Source of the DNA: Antilocapra americana | Lineage: Eukaryota > Chordata > Mammalia > Artiodactyla > Antilocapridae | Assembly (NCBI GenBank): GCA_007570785.1 | Contig: ML661885.1 | Span: 16,298,223 to 16,362,222 of the forward strand | Direction: 5' to 3' | Length of the DNA stretch: 64,000 bases | Shown here: in pieces, positions 24,660-36,245 of the stretch | How the letters are laid out: the number at the start of each line of letters is the position of its first letter | Numbering within the stretch: position 1 is the first letter of the stretch | The notes under the pieces: generated by a model | What the model was told of the DNA's origin: nothing | Database searches by the model: none | Seen by the model: only the letters and a program-made list of their open reading frames with translations | Made by a program: the position numbers and the translations under genes

Positions 24660-25265
24660 TTCCTCTCTGGTCCCTTATCTCCATAAACTGGACCGGCATC
24701 CATCCGGTTGGCCACGCCAGCAACTTGAGTCACTGACTCGTCCTTTTCTGTCCTCTGCACTGTCAGCCAGCCATCAGGTGCTCCTGAGTCAGCCTGGGAG
24801 GCTTCTGCCCGTCCACGCACCTCTTCCCATCTTCACTGCGTGGCTCAGCCCAGCCCGTGGGCTCTTACCAGGATTACCAGTTAGCCGATTACTACTTAAT
24901 CTGGCTCCAGTCTTATTTCCCGCCCCTTCCACCCTTCAATCTCTTTACCACCTCCAAGCAGATCTTTCTAGAATTTGATCATGGGATTCTTTTGCCTGAA
25001 ATTATCAATAGCTCTCTCCTGTCTTGAGGATAAGGTCCAAATTTCTCCTTCAAAGTCAGGGAGCCCTTGCTTACTTCTCCACCTCCTCTCTCAACACTCT
25101 CCACCTAGTACCCTCTTTTCCAACCTTACCAAACATTTTACAGCACTCCAATGCACTGTGCCACCGTCCTTTTGCACTATCCGCCATCTTCCTCTGTAAA
25201 ATGTCTACACACCCTTTAGTTCCCAGCTGGATACCACCTGCAGAAATCTTACCTCCAGCCCCAAC
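24660..25265 (-). mobile_element. L2 LINE fragment
   Basis: Reverse-oriented. The motif order ccaagcagatctttctagaa, tttgatcatgggattc, then ggataaggtccaaatttctc and the pyrimidine-rich 3' UTR follow the L2 consensus layout. The 158-codon frame at 24502-24978 is an artefact of this pyrimidine-rich DNA. Confidence 0.6.
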
Positions 25266-25295
25266 CTATGATTAAGCTCCTCCTATGTACTACCT

Positions 25296-25496
25296 GGACT
25301 TCCCTGGTGGCTCAGATGGTAAAGAATCTGCCTGCAATGCGGAAGACCCAGGTCCGATCCCTGGGTTGGGAAGATCCCCTGGAGGAGGGAATGGCAACCC
25401 ATACCAGTATTCTTGCCTGGAGAAGCCCATGGACAGAAGAGCCTGGCGGGCTACAGTCCATGAGGTCACAGAAGAGTTGAACACAACTGAATGACT
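25296..25496 (+). mobile_element. Bov-tA SINE
   Basis: Forward copy, ggacttccctggtggctcag to gagttgaacacaactgaatg, followed directly by a CT/CA microsatellite. Confidence 0.93.
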
Positions 25497-25550
25497 CTCT
25501 TCCCCTCTCTCTCTCCTCCCGCTTCTCTCTCTCTCACACACACACACATG
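25494..25550. repeat. (CT)n/(CA)n compound microsatellite
   Basis: Imperfect CT run (ctctctctcctcccgcttctctc) changing to CA dinucleotides (cacacacacacac). It lies where the Bov-tA tail would be and probably grew from it. Confidence 0.88.
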
Positions 25551-25750
25551 CTACCTAAACTCATAGCAAGGTGTGAATCACCCAATAGGTAACTGCTTTT
25601 TAAAATCTATACCAATCAGACACTATGATTGAATTAGGCCCTAATCATAATTTTATATTTACACAGTAAGAAATTGGTGAATATTACAAAGAGCAATCAG
25701 AATTAGTATCTCACTGAGATAAGAACAAAACCTTATAAAATGGTACTTAT

Positions 25751-26603
25751 GCAGAGTACATCATGAGAAACGCTGGGCTGGAAGAAGCACAAGCTGGAAT
25801 CAAGATTGCCAGAAGAAATATCAATAACCTCAGATATGCAGATGACACCACCCTTATGGCAGAAAGTGAAGAGGAACTAAAAAAAACGCCTCTTGGTGAA
25901 AGAGGAGAGAGAAAAAGTTGGCTTAAAGCTCAACATTCAGAAAACCAAGATCATGGCATCTGGTCCCATCACTTCATGGCAAATAGATGGGAAAACAGTG
26001 AGAGACAATATTTCTGGGCTCCAATATCACTGCAGATGGTGACTGCAGCCATGAAATTAGAAGATGCTTACTCCTCAGAAGTAAAGTTATGACCAACCTA
26101 GATAGCATATTAAAAAGTAGAGACATTACTTTGCCAACGAAGGTCCGTCTAGTCAAGGCTATGGTTTTTCCAGTGATCATGTATGGATGTGAGAGTTGGA
26201 CTGTGAAGAAAGCTGAGCACCGAAGAATTGATGCTTTTGAACTGTGGTGTTGGAGAAGACTCTTGAGAGTCCCTTGGAATGCAAGGAGATCCAACCAGTC
26301 CATCCTAAAGGAAACCTGTACTGAATATTCATTGGAAGGACTGATGCTGAAGCTGAAACTCCAATACTTTGGCCACCTCATGTGAAAAGTTGACTCATTT
26401 GAAAAGACCCTGAGGCTGGGAAGGACTGGGGGCAGGAGGAGAAGGGGACGACAGAGGATGAGATGGCTGGATGGCATCACTGACTCGACAGACATGAGTT
26501 TGGGTAAACTCCGGGAGTTGGTGATGGACAGGCAGGCCTGGTGTGCTGCAATTCATGGGGTCACAAAGAGTTGGACACAACTGAGTGACTGAACTGAACT
26601 GAA
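25751..26603 (+). mobile_element. BovB (RTE LINE) 3' fragment with RT catalytic motif
   Basis: Reads NNLRYADDTTLMAESEEEL, with the reverse-transcriptase YADD at 25835-25846. The frame is then disrupted in the segment up to about 26090. The ORF2 C-terminus resumes (MYGCESWTVKKAEHRRIDAF) to about 26385 and the element ends gaactgaactgaacc. It is 5' truncated and frameshifted, so inactive. Confidence 0.94.
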
Positions 26604-26613
26604 CCAAGTATCT

Positions 26614-26830
26614 GGGCTTCCCAAGAGGCTCAGTGGTAAAGAATATCCCTGCAATGTAGGAGATACAGGGGGCATGGATTCAATCTCTGGGTTGGGAAAA
26701 TCCACTGGAGGATGAAATGGCAACCCCCTCTGGTATTCTTGCTGGGAAAATCACATGGACAGAGGAGTACAGTCGATGGGGTAGCAAAGAATTGGACGCA
26801 ACTAAGCAACTGAACATGTGCGTGCACACA
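26614..26830 (+). mobile_element. Bov-tA SINE nested at the end of BovB
   Basis: The 13-bp gaaccaagtatct occurs at 26601-26613 and 26831-26843, flanking the SINE exactly. The duplicated site includes the last bases of BovB, so the SINE landed after BovB. Confidence 0.95.
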
Positions 26831-27302
26831 GAACCAAGTATCTTTTCTGGGACTCTAGGCCAGACTGTTAACTAACGTGTTAACTGACAATGGATCGGGG
26901 TTAGAGGTACCACTCTTTCAGGGTATTTGCATCTTTTACAAGGTAACTTGTCAGTCCATAGCTCAAAAACCACTGACTCCAAAACCACTGGGATGAACTG
27001 GAGAATGTGGAAACAAGTGAGTCTGTCTGGTGGAAGGTGGGTGAGGCTCCATCGTCTGACATTCTGCCATCCTCACTCCTGAATCCTAAAACAAAGCTCC
27101 CACAGGATTTTTCATGTTTTGGCTAGGAGGCTTCACCCCCATGAATCTCAAACCTTTTCCCTAACAGATGGAAGTAAACAGATGAAATCTTGAAATACTA
27201 ATTCCAAAAAACTTCCTCATCAATATTAAAAAAATGAAGCTGACAGAGATATCTAGACCAAGCAACTGACATAAAAATTTGATTGACCTGATACTGTAAA
27301 GA

Positions 27303-27518
27303 AGCTTCCCAGTGGCACTAGTGGTAAAGAATCCGTCTGCCAAGGCAGGAGTTGCAAGAGATGTGGGTTTGATCCCTGGGTTGGGAAGATCCACTAGAGT
27401 AGGAAATGACAACCTGCTTCAGCATTCTTACTTGGAAAATTCCATGGGCAGAGAAGCCTGGTGGCCCCATACAGTCCATGGGGTCAAAAAGAGTTGGACA
27501 CAAATGAACAAAATTAAC
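27303..27518 (+). mobile_element. Bov-tA SINE, diverged
   Basis: Forward copy, agcttcccagtggcactagt to gagttggacacaaatgaac, with an insertion-like gttgcaagagatg before the B box. Confidence 0.9.
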
Positions 27519-28354
27519 AAAAATTTTACCTCATTTAAAGTTTTAAAAAAAATATATAACAAATGATGTGTAATCTCTAGCATAATTGATTGTTTTTAAA
27601 ATACTAGAAAGTGGATTAATTATATTTTACTTGGCTTGAATAAGTTTCTTTGGGTGCATAGGGAAATTCTAAGAAGATTTGACTTCAAAGAGCTGTACTA
27701 CTTTCAATGCAACCTTGATTCCTCACACCTTAATTAAATTCCTGATAAAGCAGCTTATTCTGTGTTGAGCATATTATACGAATAAATATGAAACACCAAC
27801 TGAAACAGAAGGGCAAAATTATTAAAAGTTGATTTGGCTGTAGTCTCAAGAGGCCATTGGACTAAAGCTGAGTGACTTACATAAATACCTTTGGCATTTG
27901 TTGGATCCTGTTCCTAAACACAATGTTCATATTTCATCTATAATAAGAAAAGCATCTCAAAGATTTGCAAGGCACTGGTCTTGCAAGCGTCCAGTTTGGT
28001 GTCTTGAGTAAAGTGAGATTGGCAGAGTCAGCTTAATCCATAATGGAAAGTTGTGAGCGGGGTGCTGGGGCCGCCTGGCAGCTGCAGCTCCCAGGCGTCT
28101 GCCCGCTAGGTTAGCGTATGCACAGAACTCTGCCACTGGCCCCCTAAACAGAGCTTCTCCAGGGCAAAGGGCAGGTTCACACAGAGCCCATGGGATGGAA
28201 CTCGAATGCAATCACACCTTCAGCCTTATGGTGAACAGTATAGTAGGATGGTTTCCATTATAACCAAGTCGTACTCAGAAATCCCTGCTACCTTCATTTT
28301 TCATATTGACTGAAACAGTCAAGTGTCATATTTCACAGTTCACTGAGATGGAAT

Positions 28355-28398
28355 CTGCTGAAATCTGGACTGTCTGGAGCAAACTCAGATTTCAGCAG
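28355..28398. repeat. Perfect 13-bp inverted repeat, 18-nt loop
   Basis: CTGCTGAAATCTG at 28355-28367 pairs with CAGATTTCAGCAG at 28386-28398. It is not within a repeat family I recognise. Confidence 0.9.
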
Positions 28399-29267
28399 TT
28401 AAAACCAGGCCAACATGTGTCCCCAAAACCCAGCTTCTCATCACCCTGGATTGTTTTATTCCCTCCGGTCCTCACAGCCGGTTTTCACCAAATAGGTCTC
28501 CGCAGAATTGACTGTCACCTCACGTCCCACTCACACCCCACGCGGCACCCTCCTTTCTCCTCACCCTCCCTGCTCAGTCACAGTGGATAGCCGTGGCTAC
28601 ACCATTCAGGCTTTCAGAAGGAATGTTTCTAATGGCTCTAGAGTGTGGGTAACTGTGCGGTCATCCCAGGATGACAGTCCAAGACCAAGTTTCATTAAAT
28701 CGGAATTACTTGGACCTACCTGTTAATCATTAAAAAGCAGGCTCACCTCAATGCCCCAGGGTTTCTGAATGGGCCTGGCACTGGGAGGGCTGGATGAAGA
28801 ATTTTTTTAAAGAAAGATCTTTAGAAACGAGATGGCCTAAGAACACTTAATAAGGTGTGGGCAACAGTGTGTTCTGATGTCACATGCAATGAGCTGTTAG
28901 GCCACCAAGTTACATAACGTCAGAGCTGAAGGAGGGGAGTGGGCGTGGGCCTGCTCTGTGTCCCCGAGTCTGGCCTCTAGACAAGCGTTATAGCCAGGCT
29001 CAGTCCTCTGTCAGTGGGCACAGCAGGGCTGACGCCGAAGTCATCTTTGTGGTTTCAGCTGTCTCTCGGCACACCACAGAATTCTCAGTGACTGCTAGGG
29101 CCCCTTAAGAAGTCCTGGGCCTTGTGATAGGAAGAAGTGTGTTTTTCAACAGCCTGGGGATGAACGTGAGGAAATCAGGGCAGGCACCTCACTTGCTCCC
29201 ATGGAAATGGGCAATCTTTGGTAAAAAGGAGAAACAAGTATTTAAAATTTTTCAAATGGGCAATACA

Positions 29268-29435
29268 GGGACTTCCCTGGTGGCCTGGGGGCTAAGACTT
29301 CGACCTGCCAGTGCAAGGGACCGGGGTTCCCTCCCTGGCCAGGGAACTAGCTCCCACATGCCGCAACTAAGAGTCAACATGCCACAACGAAGACCTGGTG
29401 CAGCCAAATAAAAAAAATTAAAATAAAAAATAAAA
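29268..29435 (+). mobile_element. CHR-2-type SINE
   Basis: Forward copy starting gggacttccctggtggcctg, with cacatgccgcaactaagagt and an A-rich tail after cagccaaataaa. Confidence 0.9.
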
Positions 29436-29650
29436 CTTTTATGTGTAATACGAAACTGTAACACACATTAAGGGTACTGGTGAATACCTCTCTTCAGGAC
29501 AGAACCCCAGTCTAGCCTAACTTAATAGAAACACATGTGCCATTTTTTGTGTTCTGTGCTCATCTTTTCTTCAGTCTCAAAAAATCTAATCTCCTGTTGA
29601 CAGTATGCTGACTCCAAACCAATTGAGGCTTCTGGGAGAGGGGTCGGTGT

Positions 29651-29652
<2 letters not shown>

Positions 29653-29705
<53 letters not shown>
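29653..29705. repeat. (AC)n microsatellite
   Basis: About 26 uninterrupted AC units, then tacatgcacac. This is the cleanest dinucleotide run in the window and a likely polymorphic marker. Confidence 0.97.
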
Positions 29706-29709
<4 letters not shown>

Positions 29710-30653
29710 TGCACACGTCTGCACACAGGTGGTTAAGCCTGGTAAACTTAATTCCTTCCCTTAGCCCTATTTCTGCTTCCCAAGCCTTCTTTCCCTTCCT
29801 CCTTCTTAGTCTGGATTCTCAGTCTCCTATCAACCTTCACTTTTGGGAATGGCACCCAAAAGGGCAATACACTTTCTAAAATGTTAACTAGACATAGTGA
29901 TGTACAAGTTAAAGTCCCATGACACCCATTCTCTCATTCAACCCTTAAAATGACCCTCCCATACGGAAAAAGTCAAGCATCAATCCCCACTCATAGTAAC
30001 TTTTCTGCACCTCAGGGACTGAGTGTTTTAATCAAGCCTCTGAAATTTGCTTGTAGGGGGCTGGTGAGAGCAGGTGGACAAAGGGTGACAGACAACAAAG
30101 GCAGATATGGAAGAACACAAAAGAGACCACTAAAGAAAATGCCAATTCTCTCCTCTGTTGTAAATCCCCATATTTTAGGTGACTTCTTCACAAATTACTT
30201 TTTTAACAGACTTTTCTTTAAAATAATTTATGAGCCATTTTAAGAAATTCAGCTTCCTATGAAAAGATCACTTAGGTTAGTAGTGGAAAATTAACCAGAG
30301 CCCCCATAGAAGAAAACAAAAACACTCACGGAAAAGGTAATCTAAAACTGTTTTTAAAGATATGATATGGCCACTAATATTACTGAAAATACATCAATAC
30401 AGACAATAAACTATAATAGTATCAATTTTCAAAAAAGAAAGAGAATCCTTTTGTCCAAAAGAATTTAAGAATTTCAAACTCCTTGCCCTTCACAATCACC
30501 TGGCAGAAACTGAGCTTTTCCCTATAATTGGTGGCAATAAATTTAATCTGGATCCATAACATGCACTGACTCATGGCTGACTCTGGATTTTAATTACTAA
30601 TAAGAGAAGTGTGAATCCAGTCGAGAAATCTTGTGAGAGACTGTTCTACTGAC

Positions 30654-30683
30654 TTCGTATTCACTTATTTGAGTGAATACGAA
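30654..30683. repeat. Perfect 12-bp hairpin with 6-nt loop
   Basis: TTCGTATTCACT (30654-30665), loop tatttg, AGTGAATACGAA (30672-30683). It is compact, fully paired and lies in otherwise unassigned AT-rich DNA. Confidence 0.95.
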
Positions 30684-31363
30684 AAATGACCCCAAAGTGG
30701 CTGGACAAGAAAAACTTTCAAAAGGAAAACAGCTGAATATTTAGCAAACTTAGATTTCTAATAGACAATAAGCTCTTATGTTCTGCCTTATCACAAGTTT
30801 TGGTGATGTCAACTATAAAGGATGAGCCAACATTATTGCAGTTAGTAAAAGCTGACTTCCTGAAAATTTCTCATCGGTTTAGGTAAGTGCTCACAGGTAT
30901 TCCTGACCAGCTCATACCCATGAAGAAAGGAGTTAACAGTTTGGCTTAACCAGGAGCTTCTATTCCCTGGCTATGCTTTAGTTTTGACACTTTAATGATG
31001 TTGACCTAATTAGGGAAAAGGGCAGCTGTAACACACACCTTTGCATTTTCTGCACTTCCTTTATTGCCAGATTATAGGATGATGAATTGTGAGAACCAGG
31101 TTTCCTGCCTGAGAACTGTGGTTTCAAAACGTCCGGCAAAACGGAATTAGAAGCACTGGCAGCGTTCAAACCTAAAGCAGTGAGGATTTAATTCACTCAT
31201 TCATCAAATATTTACTAGAGCTCTTAAAAAAGTGCCCTGATCTAAACTAGCTGCTGGGAATTACAGATCTGAGGCCAGCCGCCCTCAGGGCCTGGCTCTC
31301 CAGTCCAGTTGGGAGAAAAATACGACACAATATCCTGAAACACAATGACAATGCAGAGCGATT

Positions 31364-31425
31364 GGGGCGGGGGGTGGGTCTGGTCTGCCGGGGATGCAGT
31401 GGGGTGGGAGGGGGCGAGGGTAGGG
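31364..31425 (+). repeat. G-rich tract
   Basis: Contains ggggcggggggtgggtctgg and gtggggtgggagggggcgag. These are two clusters with several GGG runs in otherwise unassigned intron 2 DNA. Confidence 0.8.
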
Positions 31426-32166
31426 AGACCCTCTGTGAAGAGGTTTTAGGTCTAAACCAGAGTGAGGAACACCTCGAGCTTTGGCCAGGGGAGCTGGGCA
31501 GGGGCGCCAGGCATGGGGAGGGATGAGCGAAGACGTTCCTGAAGGAAAACTGTCATAGCTGAGACACCCTAGACAATGAGGAAAGAGACAGTGGCATCAA
31601 TTGTAAGGTATCTTTTTTCTAAAAGAGAAGTATGGGATTTTTCCTGTAGGATTAAAACAAAAATACTATGTCATTTTAATATGTAAGTTTGAAACTGGCG
31701 AGTAGGGACTCCAGCCTCTGCTTCTGCAAATGGACACAGCAAGCTCACCAGACCCCTTCATCCTGAGGCTGTCCGTGTGCTATCTGGCTGCTCCCGTGTC
31801 CCCCAGAGTGACTCCTGTGACAAGCACAGCAGGACTGGGCAGGGGCCAGCACATGGGCAGGGTGCTGCCATCACCACCGGGACTGCCCTGATGGCTGGGA
31901 GAGGCTGAAAGCAGATGGTCCCACCCCGCTAACTGGACTATCCCACCAGTGACACTTCAGCGTGGTCCTGAGGGCCTCCCAGCCCACTGCCCAACTAGCT
32001 GCAGGGAGACCGGCCACAGAGGTAGTGGGTTAGCTCCATCCTCCCTTAGATTTCCTTCTTCTGATCTGACACAGACTATATAAACAAACAACTATGGTTC
32101 TCAATTGCTTTAGGCCTTTTCATCACGCCCCTTCCACCCTTACAGCAGACAACTACTTCCTCTAAG

Positions 32167-32379
32167 GGGCTTCCCTGGTGGCTCAGTGGTAAAGAATCCA
32201 CCTGCCAATGCAGGAGACTCGGGTTTGATCCCTGGGTCAGTAAATCCCCCAGAGAAGGAAATGGCAACTCACTCCAGTATTCCTGCCTGGGAAATCCCAT
32301 GGACAGAGGAGCCTGACAGGCTACAGTCCATGGGGTCACAAAAGAGTCAACAAAACTTAGCGACTAAATGACAACAACA
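32167..32379 (+). mobile_element. Bov-tA SINE with target-site duplication
   Basis: The 12-bp acttcctctaag at 32155-32166 and 32380-32391 brackets a complete forward copy ending in a caacaac tail. Confidence 0.95.
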
Positions 32380-33717
32380 ACTTCCTCTAAGTCCCAGATG
32401 CTACAAAGCTGTTTATTTGTCTATACCCCTTCCTAAATTATCTGTTCGTTTCCACAGAACTGTGGCTCTCCAAGGGTCACTTATTTGCTATCTTTCAACC
32501 AAATGCCTCACATTAAAATTCTTCCTTATCTTTCTTGAGGAACAGTCATTTGAACATCTCTCATAAGGAATTATTGAAGTCAAGTTAATGGAGTAAAAAA
32601 ATGACCAAATGAGAAAAATAACTGGAATGACAGAGAGAGTGAGATGATCCCAAGCAGTGCCTCAGTCTCTGCCTCCAGAAATGAGGAGCTTGAGATGTAC
32701 AAGGCTGCTCCCCTTCCTCCTAAACGTTTCTTTAAAATCAAGGTTGAGACACTATCTTAATTCCATATGATGATTTTTACCCTCAGGACCAAGACAAGAG
32801 GGGAGCAAAACATTCTATTAAATCTTATAAACGTGGTACTTTTGGAATTAGAACAGAAAAGTTACAGGGGCCAGCGAATTATTAGCATCCCTTAAAGTTT
32901 TAACGCTAAATGCTAATCTGCAAGGAAACTCTCAGTATCTACAGACTGCTGCATCATTTCTACCATCTACTACTTCTTAGGTGATCCTCATATTCCCTGA
33001 TCTAGAAGAAATAAACAGGGGTCCATGATTTCAGAAATAAGCTTTGTGTGTTTCCTAGGTTGATGCACCACTGCCTCTTCTAAGAAATAAAGATCCACAG
33101 ATTTGCCATGCTTTCTTGAATCTTTGGGCTGAAGTTGGTTGGTACCATGTCTCCTGATTTTCCTGAGCTGCCATTATTGGCGAGTACAGTTGTCTTCCCT
33201 CAAAGGCTTCGCTTCAAGCTAAAATAAGGTGATGGTACAAGGGTGGACCCATTTCCTTGGGATTTCAGAAACAAGCAACAGTCTCTATAGCACAAGAAAT
33301 AACAGTGATACAACAATAACTAACACTACCAGCCAGGCAAGCTGAAGTGGTCAGTAACTGTTAACCCATCACCTCCCCTTGCTGCTAAAGGTGAACCAGT
33401 GATTTCAACACTGACTGCTGCCAGGAGTCTTACTTTCTAGTTCTTATTTTGCCATCATTGGGGCAGGAAAAGGGGCAGAGAAAGGGGAAGAGTGTCTTTA
33501 TGTTCTTAAACCTTTGATACTTTTTAAAGACAAAAACACATTAGGTAAATAACAACTGCTATGGGGGCCAGGAAAGACTGAGCAAGTTGCAAATCTGTAT
33601 TTGGAGAAGTCATTAAAGCAAGGAATCTGGAAAGAGACTAAAACAGTGAAAGTAAAATATAAAAGGTTAACAGGGTAGTAAATATTTTTTTTGCCTATTG
33701 TGTCACTGAAAGAGTAT

Positions 33718-34205
33718 TTTTTTTTATTATAGTAAGAACACTTAACATGAAATCTACCCTATTAAACATTAAGTGCACAATACTCAGACTGTAAAGAATC
33801 TCCCTGCAATGTAGGAGACCCGTACACTTCAATCCCTGGGTTGGGAAGATCTGCTGGAGAAGGGAATGGTTACCCATTCCAGTATTTTTGCCTGGAGAAT
33901 TCCATGGACAGAGGAACCCAGTGGGCTACAGTCCATGGGGTCACAAAGAGTTGGGCACAACTTAGTGACTAACGCTTTCACTTATTTTTCACGGTATTAT
34001 TTCCAGGCACAATGCGGTAGAAACCTCTAGGACTTATTTTTGCTTAACGTGAAACTTTATACCTTGGAACAACACCTTGCAATTGCTCCTTCAGCCCCTG
34101 GCAACCACCATTTTACTGCTTCCACATTACAGATTCTTCCGGTAAGTGGAATTATGCAATGTATTTGTTCTGTGATAGACTTATGTCATTTAGCAAAATG
34201 AACTG
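33718..34205 (-). mobile_element. Old L1 3'-UTR fragment, split by a SINE
   Basis: The left part (taagaacacttaacatgaaa, then ctaccctattaaacattaag) and the right part (cagcccctggcaaccaccat, then taagtggaattatgcaatg) follow the reversed L1M 3' UTR order. A Bov-tA at 33783-33985 sits between them. Confidence 0.65.
33783..33985 (+). mobile_element. Bov-tA SINE inside an old L1
   Basis: Forward copy lacking the first bases of the head, from ctcagactgtaaagaatctc to gtgactaacgctttcactt. Confidence 0.9.
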
Positions 34206-36236
34206 AGCATTTTTAAAATGGCCAAGTGAAATCTTAAGTAGTTAACTAGATAAAAGTACAAGGTCTCAAGATGTTTGTTGATTATAAACTATAACACACT
34301 ACTCGCAGACTATGTAACACCTCTCTCCCCCAAAGACTTTGAAAGAGAGACTGTGGCTAGCTAGGACTTGGATATGAGTTTTATGAAACTGTTATAATCA
34401 GAGGTCTTTGCATCACAACGTTTCATTATGTAGGTTCCTCCAGTTTAAACTAATCATAAAAGTCAATAATTAAAGCAAGCATAAGAAAGTCATTTGCTAG
34501 AATGTTCTGCATAGGTTCATTTTTCACCTGCCAAGATTAAATTACCTCTCGTATATCACTAGGTGACAATAAAAGAAAGAATCCAAGAGTGCACTTCAAA
34601 TTAGAGGCTAAGAACTAACAGAGTATCTCACTAGCTCTACGAGTGAGCTGAGGGCCACGAAGGCTAGCAAGGTTACTATGTGCCAAGTACCCTATCTACA
34701 AGCAACGTGAAAAACAAGTCAATGCAATGCTTGGTGATCACAGAAAACCAGGATCTAAAATAAACGATGCTCAGCAGGGAAGAGAGGAAAGACCCTTCCT
34801 CAAAGTCTGTGCCTATTAACAGGCAATATTAACTTTAAAACAGGGTCAGTTTGGGATAAAGATGGAAATCTTGAATACTTTTATATCTAAAAATATTGCA
34901 AAACACAAGACAGCCTCCAGTTTCCAGTGTGTCAGACACTTAAAAGTAAACAGCAGCCATAAAACAGGAGCATTTTTTAAAAAGAAATTTCAGACTTCTG
35001 GAAATATTAAGTTGAACAATATGAAATGGCCATTTTTTTGTATATTAAAAGTCTGATCATCAGAAATTTCACGTGATTCCACCAAAGAAAAGGCAGTGCT
35101 TATTAATTTAATGTTAAGAAGACATGCTACGAGTCTTTGGTTTCATAAGGTTTACCTCAGTGGGAGGATATTACTGAAGCAAGAAAAGGATTTTCAATAT
35201 TCTGTGCTAAACAAATCACACAGAACTGGGGCCAGTCAGTATTTGCTTAAATAAGCCTAAGAATAAAGTTTTCCATGTATAACCAGCCCTTTTTCATTTT
35301 TGTCTAACATATGACATCCATCCCTAATAAAATTTTCTATTCCCAGTCAATTTCTCTATCCTCACGGCTGAATGCTTGAATCCAGCTATTAATGGTAAAA
35401 CTTGAGGTGCATGGACCTTCTGTGCCCACATACACCCCACTTCTCAATCTATTATTCACTGCTTTCTCCTACTCACTCCAGCCCTTCTCTACCGCTCTCT
35501 TTCAAACTTGGCGCACTGACAGTTCCATCTGTCTGTGTCAGGCTCTCCCCACCCCCTTCCTTTCAATACACCAGTGACCTGATCTTTCTTGCCTAGAATG
35601 GAGGGATTCTGCTGAGCCTCAATCCCTCTGCCTTTCCCATGCAGGTGCGTTCTATTGTTCAAAGAATGCTTGACTGATTTTGTCACCTCTCTCTCCATTT
35701 CTGCCTTATTTACACCTTGATCACTTGCTCAAAACCAATTCCACCTAGAAGGCATCAATAAACAGAATGTGAATGTTATAAATAAGGATAATTTTCTCGG
35801 GAGGAATTGTACACACCTATATTTTTAGAATACAAAGGTTCACCTACACTGGGTAGGTTTCCATGTGGATGGATATTTTCTTTCCAGCATACAATGTTCT
35901 CTCTGGAAGTATTTCAGGGGTACTTTCTTGTTTTGTCTTTTTTAAAAAAGGTAACTTTCTGGACTCTGGGAAATGTACATAGGCACTGAGTGAACTCCAT
36001 CATGTTTAATATTAGGGAAGTAATTTTAAGAGGAAGGGGACCGCAATGCAGCCTTTAACACCTTTTGAGGATGGAAGAGTTTCAGGTACATTTCTGCCTC
36101 ATTCTATGGGGCTGAATCCTTTTCCACTTCTGGTTCTGGAACCTATCCGGTGATGCCGCCAAAGGACTGACACACACAGATTATCTGATATCCCACCGTT
36201 TCCAAGAACCCGGGCAGTACCACCCCTCCGGCGTTT

Positions 36237-36245
36237 ACATACCTG
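36237..36245 (-). other. JPH1: Splice donor, JPH1 intron 2
   Basis: Minus-strand CCAG|GTATGT after residues ...VEIANS. The family sequence continues through codon 380 in an exon not present here. The conserved reading frame departs from junctophilin exactly at this GT. Confidence 0.93.

Larger units (their letters stand above)
1..36242 (-). other. JPH1: JPH1 intron 2 (partial, runs off the left edge)
   Basis: Everything left of the exon 2 donor is assigned to intron 2 because no sequence resembling later junctophilin exons was found by eye on the minus strand. Besides the repeats listed separately, these stretches look like unassigned single-copy or heavily decayed DNA: 168-529, 757-2123, 2333-3820, 3966-4441, 5031-6260 (purine-rich at 5150-5470), 6571-7089, 7321-8075, 8922-9199, 9410-10687, 11131-12170, 13146-13727, 13840-14545, 14954-15442, 15979-17023, 17242-17620, 17850-18196, 18564-19060, 19216-19889, 20101-20650, 20851-21493, 23006-23588, 23717-24660, 26844-27302, 27519-29267, 29706-32154, 32392-33717 and 34206-36242. 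Open frames in them are short and show no family resemblance. Confidence 0.75.

Noticed and set aside
24502..24978. 158-codon plus-strand frame
   Set aside because: Explained by pyrimidine-rich DNA of an L2 fragment on the opposite strand.
36143..36242. Extension of the JPH1 frame past exon 2
   Set aside because: The protein diverges from junctophilin exactly at the GTATGT donor; the 33 extra codons are intron.
1..36242. JPH1 exon 3 (short helical exon)
   Set aside because: Reverse-complement landmarks for the expected coding sequence were looked for by eye and not found. A profile search would be needed to exclude it completely.
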